From NCBI RefSeq assembly GCF_019429525.1, contig NZ_JAHXZL010000008.1, positions 62,001 through 126,000 on the forward strand: 64,000 nt of DNA, in the 5' to 3' direction. Made by a program: the position numbers and the translations under genes. The number at the start of each line of letters is the position of its first letter. Position 1 is the stretch's first letter. The notes beneath the pieces are model-generated. The model worked only from the letters and a program-made list of their open reading frames with translations, was not told where the DNA came from and did no database searches. The stretch comes from Sphingomonas folli (GTDB lineage Bacteria > Pseudomonadota > Alphaproteobacteria > Sphingomonadales > Sphingomonadaceae). Positions 25,472 through 33,244 of this stretch are shown here, piece after piece.

Positions 25472-26593
25472 TCAGCGGCGCGCGGGCGCCGCGAAGGCCG
25501 CCTTCAACCGCGCGACCGCGAGATCGTTGGCGTCCTTGGCGCCGCGGACGACCTTCGCCATGCCGAAGAACTCGTGCGTCACGCCGGGATAGGTCTTCTG
25601 CTCGACCTTGACGCCGGCCGCGCGCATCGCTGTGGCCAACGTCTCGCCATCGGAGCGAAGCGGGTCGATCTGCGCGTTGATGATCGTCGTCGGCGGCAGG
25701 CCACGCAGGCTCGCCGCGACGAGATTGAGGCGCGGGTCCTGCGCGTCGGCCGGGCTGGCCTGGTAGTAATAGCCGAACCACTTGAGCATAGCGGCGTTCA
25801 GCGGCTTGGCGTTGGCCGAGTCCATGCGCGATGGCAGTGTCGTGCTGCTGTTGGCGATCGGATAGACCGAGACGATGTGGCGCGGTACGGTCAGGCCATT
25901 GTCGCGCGCGTAGATCGCGGTCGCGACCGCGAGATTGCCTCCCGCGCTCTCACCGACCATCGCGATCTTCTCAGGGTCACCGCCCCAGTTCGCCGCCTGC
26001 TGCAAGGTCCAGCGATAGGCTGCCGCCGCGTCGTCGTGCTGCGCGGGGAACTTGAACTCGGGGGCGTGGCGATATTCGACGGACACCACGATCGCGTTCA
26101 GCGCCTTCGCCATCGCTCGCGGAGCAGCGTCATACGTGTCCACGTCGGCGATGACCCAGCCGCCGCCATGATAATAGACGATCACGGGCATCGGCTTGCT
26201 GCCGGCCGGCGCCGCCCCGGGCTTGTAGACGCGCGCGAATTGCTGCGGGTCCGCGCCATAGGGCAGATCCTGCGTCGTCACCGACGTGTCGGGGGCGGTG
26301 GACATGCCCTTCTTCGCCATGACCGCCTTCGCACCGTCAGCGGCGGACGGCTGCATCCGCGCCTCGGCGGGGGTGAGCGTCTCGATCGGCTTGCCACCGA
26401 GACCGGCGAGCGCGTCCAGTACCATCTGCATATCGGGCGCGGCTTTCGGCGGCTGGATCGCGCTGGCGGGTGGTGCAGCGGGGGGCGGCGCGCTCGGAGA
26501 GGACGGCGATTGCGCCAGCGCACCGGCGGAGGCTGTCAGCACAGCGGCCGCGACAATGCCGGCGCGCAGAGGCAGCTTCGAGACGGATACCAT
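25472..26593 (-). CDS. Exported alpha/beta hydrolase, hormone-sensitive-lipase-type esterase
   Basis: The 373-residue protein starts at ATG 26593, set by AGGAG eight bases upstream. A signal peptide ending at GALAQ is followed by a Pro/Ala-rich linker (SPSSPSAPPPAAPPAS) and a family IV esterase domain: oxyanion HGGGW (142-146), nucleophile Ser216 in GESAGGN, Asp in QIDPLRSDGE and His in VTHEFFGM. It should hydrolyse short- to medium-chain esters in the periplasm. It is the first gene of the minus-strand run that continues into the royal-jelly and hemoprotein genes (115-base gap) and faces the Crp/Fnr gene. Confidence 0.85.
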   Translation of the reverse strand: MVSVSKLPLRAGIVAAAVLTASAGALAQSPSSPSAPPPAAPPASAIQPPKAAPDMQMVLDALAGLGGKPIETLTPAEARMQPSAADGAKAVMAKKGMSTAPDTSVTTQDLPYGADPQQFARVYKPGAAPAGSKPMPVIVYYHGGGWVIADVDTYDAAPRAMAKALNAIVVSVEYRHAPEFKFPAQHDDAAAAYRWTLQQAANWGGDPEKIAMVGESAGGNLAVATAIYARDNGLTVPRHIVSVYPIANSSTTLPSRMDSANAKPLNAAMLKWFGYYYQASPADAQDPRLNLVAASLRGLPPTTIINAQIDPLRSDGETLATAMRAAGVKVEQKTYPGVTHEFFGMAKVVRGAKDANDLAVARLKAAFAAPARR

Positions 26594-26605
26594 GGATTTC
26601 TCCTG

Positions 26606-26623
26606 TTGTTCGAACCTGAACAA
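26606..26623. promoter_or_regulatory. Candidate Crp/Fnr-type operator
   Basis: TTGTTC-GAACCT-GAACAA is an 18-base perfect dyad with 6-base arms and half-sites resembling the TTG...CAA pattern of Crp/Fnr sites. It lies in the 96-base spacer between the esterase and the divergent Crp/Fnr gene, just upstream of the esterase ribosome site, a position suited to repression of the operon. Confidence 0.5.
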
Positions 26624-26689
26624 ACGAGGCGCAAGCAACGTTTCTGTACGGAACCGTCCCAAGCCGAAGGCGGTCCGGGAGGATAAGCG

Positions 26690-27439
26690 ATGACGATCCT
26701 ATCGTTTGCGAGCAGCACGCCTGCGAACCCGGCTGCCGACGTCGTTGGATCGATCGGCAACAAGCTGTTGGCCAGCTTTTCGGCGCAGAACCTTGCCCTG
26801 CTGCGACCGCATCTTCAGCCGGTGACGTTCGCGGTGGGCGACTTCATCGCTCGCGCCGGCGAGCAGATCGACAGCATCTGCTTCCTCGAGCAGGGCATCG
26901 CCGGCGTGCTGGACTCGCTCGACGATGACCGGCGCTACGCCGTCGGGCTCGTCGGCGCCGAGGGCTTCATCGGATGGCCGCTGCTGATGGGCAGCGATCG
27001 CTCCCCTTACGATGTCACGATGCGGGCCGAACAGGGACAGGCCCAGCGGATTCCCGCCGACGCCTTGCTGGCCGCTATCGATCGAAGCGCCACGCTTCGT
27101 CTCGCCCTCACACGCTACGTCCATGTCTTCATGCTGCAGATGGGGCGGACGATCGTGTCGTCGCTGGCGCATGCGGTGGATCGGCGGATGGCGCGATGGA
27201 TCCTGCTGTACCATGACCGCGTCCAGAAGGATGAGATCTGCATGACGCACGAGGAGTTTCGGCTGATGCTCGGGGTGCGGCGCAGCAGCGTCACCGAGGC
27301 TCTGCATCGGCTCGAGGGCGAGCAGGCTATCCGCTCCGTGCGCGCCAAGGTGCTCGTGCACGACCGCGCTAAGCTGCTGACGCTCGCGGGCGACACTTAC
27401 GGTCAACCGGAACAGGAGTATGCGCGGCTGCTCGGCTAG
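26690..27439 (+). CDS. Crp/Fnr family transcriptional regulator
   Basis: The 249-residue protein has a cyclic-nucleotide-binding-like beta-roll (about 35-150; GDFIARAGEQIDSICFLEQG) and a C-terminal winged helix (about 170-235; THEEFRLMLGVRRSSVTEALHRLE). Only two Cys are present and neither is in an N-terminal cluster, so it is not an oxygen-sensing FNR. The cAMP pocket signature is also poor, so the signal is unknown. GGGAGG lies eight bases before the ATG. It is divergent from the esterase-to-hemoprotein operon and is its probable regulator. Confidence 0.85.
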   Translation: MTILSFASSTPANPAADVVGSIGNKLLASFSAQNLALLRPHLQPVTFAVGDFIARAGEQIDSICFLEQGIAGVLDSLDDDRRYAVGLVGAEGFIGWPLLMGSDRSPYDVTMRAEQGQAQRIPADALLAAIDRSATLRLALTRYVHVFMLQMGRTIVSSLAHAVDRRMARWILLYHDRVQKDEICMTHEEFRLMLGVRRSSVTEALHRLEGEQAIRSVRAKVLVHDRAKLLTLAGDTYGQPEQEYARLLG

Positions 27440-27520
27440 ATCGTAACAGCGCGCGCCTTCGCTGATTCCTCTCTCCTGCCGGCGGATCAATTCGCCTAGC
27501 GTCCCTTGCAACCTTAACGA

Positions 27521-27574
27521 ATGTCGGAACTTGGGGAGCGATGATTTAGCGCTGAATGTCTGAAGATGGGTTTC
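27521..27574 (+). repeat. Dispersed intergenic repeat, diverged copy
   Basis: About 54 bases with GGAACTTGGGGAGCG followed by GCGCTGAATGTCTGAAG and TGGGTTT. It follows the order of the family blocks but with several changes, between the Crp/Fnr gene and the convergent FGE gene. Confidence 0.4.
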
Positions 27575-27616
27575 CGCTCCTCACAGGCGAGAGGTCAAAG
27601 CTTCTTCCCAGACCTG

Positions 27617-28504
27617 CTAGCGCATAACGCAGCGGAAACCCATGTGGGACGCTGTAGTGTCCTTCGGTTGAGGCCAGCGCGCAGCGGGGCGGTACCGCTG
27701 GCAGTATTCCGGAGCGCACAGATGCGACCCGCCCTTAGCCACATACCGATCGATGCCCGGATCAGAGGCCGCACCTGCACAGCAGCGAGCTGCTTTATCG
27801 CTCTCACTCGCATCCGAGTAGCGGTCGGCTGTCCATTCCCAGACATTGCCAATCAGATCGTAGAGCCCATACCCGTTTGCGGGATAGCTCCGCACCTGCG
27901 CTGTCCGCGTTCGATGCGGCGGCGCCGCATTGTGCCAAGGAAAGATGCCATCCCAGGTCTGCGCCATTCGGCGGCCGCCCGGCATGAAGTCATCACCCCA
28001 GGCATATGGAGCGCCTTCAAGTCCGCCTCGTGCCGCATATTCCCATTCGGCTTCAGTCGGCAGTGACTTACCCGCCCAAGCGGCATAAGCCTCGGCATCG
28101 GAGTGCGCGATGTGGACGACGGGATGTCTCGCAAGCTGCTCGATCGAGCTGCCCGGGCCTAGCGGATGCCGCCAATCGGCGCCGAGGACGAACTGCCACC
28201 AGACCGGATCGCCTTCGAGCTCAACCGGATGGGCTGGCGGCACGAAGACGATTGAGCCGGGAGCAGCGAGCGCAGGGTCCATGCCTGGATAGTCGGTCGG
28301 GTCAGGCGCGACCTCGGCGAACGTGACGTGGCCGCTCGCCTTGACGAAGCGGGCGAACTGCGCGTTCGTAACCGGCGTCTCGTCGATCCAGAAGCTGTCG
28401 ACCTCGACCCGTCTAACTGGACGCTCATCCGGGTAGAAGTCGTTCGATCCCATTGCGAACTTGCCCGCAGGGATGCGCTTCATGCCAGCGTGCCGGCTCC
28501 TCAT
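27617..28504 (-). CDS. Formylglycine-generating enzyme (sulfatase maturase, SUMF1 family)
   Basis: The 295-residue protein covers the FGE-sulfatase domain: AGKFAMGSNDFYPDERPVRRVEVDSFWIDETPVTNAQFARF, LPTEAEWEYAARGG, GNVWEWTADRYS. The copper-binding active-site pair is present as Cys263 and Cys268 in GGSHLCAPEYCQRYRPAAR, matching genuine FGEs; many family relatives lack it. It converts the sulfatase CxPxR cysteine to formylglycine aerobically. Start and stop overlap with the upstream sulfatase by 4 bases (ATGA), so enzyme and client are translationally coupled. No signal peptide: it acts in the cytosol before export. Confidence 0.92.
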   Translation of the reverse strand: MRSRHAGMKRIPAGKFAMGSNDFYPDERPVRRVEVDSFWIDETPVTNAQFARFVKASGHVTFAEVAPDPTDYPGMDPALAAPGSIVFVPPAHPVELEGDPVWWQFVLGADWRHPLGPGSSIEQLARHPVVHIAHSDAEAYAAWAGKSLPTEAEWEYAARGGLEGAPYAWGDDFMPGGRRMAQTWDGIFPWHNAAPPHRTRTAQVRSYPANGYGLYDLIGNVWEWTADRYSDASESDKAARCCAGAASDPGIDRYVAKGGSHLCAPEYCQRYRPAARWPQPKDTTASHMGFRCVMR

Positions 28505-30099
28505 CGCGGTCGCGTCCGACCGGCTGCCACCATGGCTGCCAGACGGCGATCCATCGCCTGCACCAGCTCCAGCTGCCGAGAGGATAGATCTTCTTTCTCG
28601 TCGGGATCGTGAAGGAGATTGAACAGCTGCGGAGCCGCAGCGGCACCAATGTCGTTGCCGTGGAAGCTAGCCGCCCCGCCACTCGCGCGGATTAGCTTCC
28701 AAGGGCCCTCCACCAGTGCGAGGATGCTGCCGCCAGCCCCTTTAGCCAGCGTCGCTTTCTCAGAAACGACGGTGCTTGCCTCCTCGATGACGAAGCGACG
28801 GCCTTCGCGGCTCCGCCCAAGGAGCGGAGCAAGCATATTGAAGCTATCGACGGCCGCGTCGGACGCCAGAGGCTGCCTCGCCAGCGCGGCGAGGCTTGCG
28901 GTCAAGTCAACATGATCGATCAGCGCTGAGGACGTAGCACCGCCGTTCACACCGGCCGGCCAGCGGACGATCATCGGCACCCGCAGACCGCCGTCGTAGA
29001 TGCTGTACTTGCCGCTGCGAAAAGGCCCCGCTGGTCGATGTGTGCCGACCTTGGCGACGGCCTCGTCGTCGTAGCCGTCGTTCAGTACGGGGCCGTTGTC
29101 GCTGCTGAACACAACGAGCGTATCGCGCTCGACGCCGGCGTCGGTCAGCGCTTGCAATACCTCTCCGACGCACCAGTCGAGTTCAGCGATCACGTCACCG
29201 CGCGTGCCCATTGTCGTGGCGCCGCGGAAGCGGGGTGCCGGGAGTCTTGGCACATGCACCTCGTTCGGCGCGAAATAGAGGAAGAAGGGCTTTGACGGAT
29301 CGGCGCTCACGCTGTCCCTGATGAAGGCGCTGGCCTTGCCGGCGAGATGCTCCGCCATCTCCTCGTCCTTCCATCGGGCTGCCTTACCACCGCTCATGAA
29401 GCCGATGCGGCTCACGCCGTCGACGATCGTGCCGTCATGACCGTCGTTCGGCCTCAGCCGCAGCAGATCAGGGTTCTCGCGACCAGTGGGATCCGACCCG
29501 ACTTTCTGGCGGTAGTCGACCTGGATCGGATCGGCTGGGTCGAGACCCACCACGCGCCTGCCCTCGACGTACACGCATGGCACCCGGTCGATCGTCGCCG
29601 GGATGATGTAGGAATAGTCGAAGCCGATCTCGAGCGGTCCTGGCGAAATGTCCTGGTTCCAGTCGATGTGGCCGTCACCGAGCCCGAGGTGCCACTTGCC
29701 GACGACGCCGGTACGATAGCCGGCTCCGCGCAGCACCGAGGGGAGCGTCGCCGTGCCCGGTCGAATGAGAGCCGGCGCGTCGCCCGGCAGGATATGCGCG
29801 CCGTCCTTCCGCCACGCGTAGCGCCCCGTCAGCAACGCATAGCGCGACGGCGTGCATGTAGCCGCTGGCGCATGGCCGTTGGTGAAGCGAAGACCTTCCG
29901 CCGCGAGACGATCGATGTTCGGAGTTCGAACAGCGGTCGCGCCGTAGCAGCCGACGTCACCATAGCCGAGATCGTCGGCGTAGATGACGACGACGTTTGG
30001 CAAACGATTGTGATCGGTCACCCGAGCGGAAGCTCGTCCAAGCAGGCCCATCGCGGCAGTGCCTGCAAGCAGCGCGCGCCGCGTCGTCGAGAATGCCAT
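28501..30099 (-). CDS. Type I sulfatase, exported
   Basis: From ATG 30099 (AGGAGTGAAG upstream) the product is 532 residues. The N-terminus TTRRALLAGTAAMGLLG has the twin-arginine type pattern, suiting export of a folded, formylglycine-modified enzyme. The metal-site start VVVIYADDLGYGD and the sulfatase signature C82-T-P-S-R with LLTGRYAWR are intact, so Cys82 is the residue modified by the coupled FGE; GKWHLG and FSSDNGP are also present. Arylsulfatase-type family; substrate unknown, with a sulfated glycan or steroid/aryl sulfate possible. It is divergent from a TonB-dependent receptor. Confidence 0.92.
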   Translation of the reverse strand: MAFSTTRRALLAGTAAMGLLGRASARVTDHNRLPNVVVIYADDLGYGDVGCYGATAVRTPNIDRLAAEGLRFTNGHAPAATCTPSRYALLTGRYAWRKDGAHILPGDAPALIRPGTATLPSVLRGAGYRTGVVGKWHLGLGDGHIDWNQDISPGPLEIGFDYSYIIPATIDRVPCVYVEGRRVVGLDPADPIQVDYRQKVGSDPTGRENPDLLRLRPNDGHDGTIVDGVSRIGFMSGGKAARWKDEEMAEHLAGKASAFIRDSVSADPSKPFFLYFAPNEVHVPRLPAPRFRGATTMGTRGDVIAELDWCVGEVLQALTDAGVERDTLVVFSSDNGPVLNDGYDDEAVAKVGTHRPAGPFRSGKYSIYDGGLRVPMIVRWPAGVNGGATSSALIDHVDLTASLAALARQPLASDAAVDSFNMLAPLLGRSREGRRFVIEEASTVVSEKATLAKGAGGSILALVEGPWKLIRASGGAASFHGNDIGAAAAPQLFNLLHDPDEKEDLSSRQLELVQAMDRRLAAMVAAGRTRPR

Positions 30100-30290
30100 C
30101 TCTTCACTCCTCATCGACGCCATAGCGGCGCGGTCGATCCGAGCCGCTAAACTTCAGCTTTGGCGTAGATCGAGTTGTCTATGTTGACCCTGCCAGCGGA
30201 TTTGCTCCTTTCCAAGCGGCACGGCCGCGCAAGACGACAAGGGGAAGGTCGCCATCGAAGTCGCGAGCCGGGCAGGGCGAGGGGGAAGAC

Positions 30291-33143
30291 GTGACGAACC
30301 GACTCAAGACCACCGCGCGAGCGCGGGTGCTATCAGGCGTGGCGCTCGCAACGCTGTGGGCAGGCGCTGCGGGCGCACAGGCGATGTCGGGTGCGCCGGA
30401 TCAGGCAGCCGTGGCGGGCACGACCGTGGATCAGGCGGCCGACGATCAGGCGGGCTCGAGCGCGCTGGCGCAAGGTGGCGGCGACATCGTCGTGACCGGC
30501 ATCCGGCAATCAATCCGAAGTGCGATCAGCGAGAAGCGCGACGCGATCAACGTCGTCAATGTCATCAACGCCGAAGACGTCGGCAAACTGCCTGACCAGA
30601 ACCTCGCAGAGGTCCTGGAGAACGTGACGGGCATCCAGATCGATCGATCCGCCGGCGTCGGTAGCTCGGTGTCGATCCGAGGCTCGTCCCAGAACCTCGT
30701 GCTGATCAACGGTCGCGTCACGACGCCCTCGGGGGATGCGCGCGGCGGCATCAGTTTCGACGACGTTCCGGCCGAGATCATCGCTTCGGTTCGCGTCACG
30801 AAGGTGCCGACGGCAGACCAGGTGGAAGGCTCGGTCGGCGGGATCGTCGATCTGCGGACCTACCGCGGGCTGGGATTGAAACAGCCGCTAGCCGCTATCC
30901 GGGCGCAGATGGAATATGCCGATCAGGCGGACCGCTACAATCCGACCGTCTCCGGAGTTTTCGGACGGACCTTCGACACGGGCATCGGCGCGATCGGTGT
31001 CGTCTTGTCAGGAAGCTACCAGACGCAGGACGTGCGCGAGGACACACTGAACGTTCGCTACGCGCCGCGAACCGGGGTCGATGTCACCGGCGACGGGACC
31101 GCCGACCCGTACCTCGCTCCTAACTTCGTGGGCCAATATTTCTTGCGACGTCACCGCGAAAACAAGACCGTGAGCGGTTCGACCGAGTGGCAGGCGACGA
31201 GCGCGCTTAAGCTGTTCGTCGATGGCACCTACGTCAATCAGCAGAACGACGGGGATCAGCCCGGCGTGTTCCTCCAGCCGCCGCTGACGGAGCTCCCGCT
31301 GACTAACGCCGAGTTCGAGATGCGTCGGTCGGGCGGCGTCAGCTACCGCCAGATGACGCGAGGCACGCTTAGCGGCGTGCAGTTCCGCTCGACGGGCGAG
31401 AGCCCAACGCGCGACACCGAGTCCTACCTCGTCGCAGGAGGCGGCGAGTGGGAGCACGGGCCCTTCACTCTCAAGGTCGAGGCGAGCCGGGCAGGGTCGG
31501 ACACGCTAGACGCCAACTTCCAGCTCGTTGCGCAGTATTCCAATCCTGGTGCGGGCTTCAACACCGCGCCAGGTCGGATCAGCCCGCCGCTTCTCTTCGA
31601 TCTCACGCGCGACGATCTGTACCTGGCCCCGGACGCATCGAGCCCGCTCGCGGCGAACCTCGCGAACCCAGCCTATTACTCGACCTTCATCGCGCGCGAC
31701 AATTATACCCGCTTCCACAACGTCGAGAACGCGCAGCGGATGGATCTGCACTGGGCGGCGGATCTCGGCCCGCTGAAGTCGGTCGACGTCGGTGCACGCC
31801 TCAATCAGACGGATTCACGTCGCGACAAAACGACGCAGGTGTCGGCGACCTTCCCCGGTGTCAGCGCAGCTTCGCAGCCCGGCCTCTATCGGCAAGCGCC
31901 GACAGACTTCTTCGATTTCACCGGCGACCGCTACCTCGGTGGCTTCGTGGTCGCTGGCGCGTTGACCGATGATCCGGCGGCCGCCCGCGCCGCCGTCGGG
32001 CTGGCCGCCGCTCCGCCGGAAGACCTCAGCGCCCGCTTCTCGGTACGAGAGCGGACGTATGCCGGATACGGCAAACTCAACCTCGAGGGCGACACCCTCG
32101 GCATGAACGTGCGTGCGGAGCTGGGCGCTCGGTACGTGCACACGAAGCAGACGGCGTCCGGCCTGCTCGTCACCGGCGGCACGTCGACGCCGAGGGTGGC
32201 GACGCAGGAATATTCGTATCTGCTGCCGGACGCGATCCTGAGCGTGCAGCCGGTCGAGTCGGTGCTGCTACGCGCTTCCTACGGCCGCTCGCTGCGTCGA
32301 CCCGACTTCTCGCAGCTGGCGCCGAGCGCCGTCTTCCCCGTCGTCGCCAACTACGTCAGCGTCGGCAATCCCGATCTCAAGCCGCAGACGGTCGATCAGT
32401 TCGATGCCGCGGTGGAATGGTACTTCGACCGCAACAGTATCTTCTCGGTCGGCGGCTTCTACAAGAAATACCACGATCTGGTCGTCACCATCGCGCAGCC
32501 CCCAGTGCTCCGCGATGAAGCGGTCGGCTTCTTCAATCAGGCCAACTGTATCGGCGGCATCTTCAATCCGGTCGCAGTGGACCTGACCGGCGCCGTCGGC
32601 GTCTGCACCGGAGTAAACCAGCCACAGAATCAGGGCGACGCTACGCTGAAGGGCATCGAAGTCGACTTCCAGCACAGCTTTACCTATTTCCCCGGCGCGC
32701 TGAGCGGCTTCGGCGTGATCGCCAACTACACCTATCAGGATGGCAAGCGCTCGGTGCCCTTCACCGTACCCGCCGCGCTTGTGGGCGGTCAGCTGGTCAC
32801 CATACCTTTTGGGCTTAGGGAGCTGTCGAAGAACAACTACAACGTCACCTTGTTCTTCGAGAAGTACGGAATCAACGCTCGTGTCCGTTACACCTACCGC
32901 GATCCGTTCCTGCGCACCGAGGCGACCGACGTTACCAACAATCTCCCTCTCTACCAGGACAAGCGGAGCCAGGTGAACGCTTCCGTCAGCATTGATATCA
33001 ATCCCAAGTTCGCCGTGACCTTCTCGGGCGTCAATCTGACGGCCTCGCCCAACAAGGAGAACGCCATCTTCATAGATGGTCCCCTGACGCAGGAGCGCAT
33101 CGCCGATCGGCGCTTCGTCGTAGGCGTTCGCGGCGTTTTCTGA
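30291..33143 (+). CDS. TonB-dependent receptor, Xanthomonas/Caulobacter oligosaccharide type
   Basis: The 950-residue protein starts at a GTG (30291) with GAGGGGGAAG upstream. It has a signal peptide ending near AGAAGAQA, a TonB-box-like DIVVTGIRQSI, the plug domain (KLPDQNLAEVLENVTGIQIDR, SIRG, LINGR) and a long barrel ending in VVGVRGVF with terminal Phe. The RSAISEKRDAINVVNVI segment is typical of the family that imports oligosaccharides and other large substrates. It lies between two sulfatase genes, so uptake of a sulfated compound or its breakdown products is the likely role. Confidence 0.92.
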   Translation: MTNRLKTTARARVLSGVALATLWAGAAGAQAMSGAPDQAAVAGTTVDQAADDQAGSSALAQGGGDIVVTGIRQSIRSAISEKRDAINVVNVINAEDVGKLPDQNLAEVLENVTGIQIDRSAGVGSSVSIRGSSQNLVLINGRVTTPSGDARGGISFDDVPAEIIASVRVTKVPTADQVEGSVGGIVDLRTYRGLGLKQPLAAIRAQMEYADQADRYNPTVSGVFGRTFDTGIGAIGVVLSGSYQTQDVREDTLNVRYAPRTGVDVTGDGTADPYLAPNFVGQYFLRRHRENKTVSGSTEWQATSALKLFVDGTYVNQQNDGDQPGVFLQPPLTELPLTNAEFEMRRSGGVSYRQMTRGTLSGVQFRSTGESPTRDTESYLVAGGGEWEHGPFTLKVEASRAGSDTLDANFQLVAQYSNPGAGFNTAPGRISPPLLFDLTRDDLYLAPDASSPLAANLANPAYYSTFIARDNYTRFHNVENAQRMDLHWAADLGPLKSVDVGARLNQTDSRRDKTTQVSATFPGVSAASQPGLYRQAPTDFFDFTGDRYLGGFVVAGALTDDPAAARAAVGLAAAPPEDLSARFSVRERTYAGYGKLNLEGDTLGMNVRAELGARYVHTKQTASGLLVTGGTSTPRVATQEYSYLLPDAILSVQPVESVLLRASYGRSLRRPDFSQLAPSAVFPVVANYVSVGNPDLKPQTVDQFDAAVEWYFDRNSIFSVGGFYKKYHDLVVTIAQPPVLRDEAVGFFNQANCIGGIFNPVAVDLTGAVGVCTGVNQPQNQGDATLKGIEVDFQHSFTYFPGALSGFGVIANYTYQDGKRSVPFTVPAALVGGQLVTIPFGLRELSKNNYNVTLFFEKYGINARVRYTYRDPFLRTEATDVTNNLPLYQDKRSQVNASVSIDINPKFAVTFSGVNLTASPNKENAIFIDGPLTQERIADRRFVVGVRGVF

Positions 33144-33244
33144 GGGCTGCTCAGGGGCGTGGCGATCACGCCCGCATGAAGGTTCACCATCGAGGTGGAC
33201 GCAGGGACCGCACCCGCATGGACGAAGACCAAAGGGGAGACACC

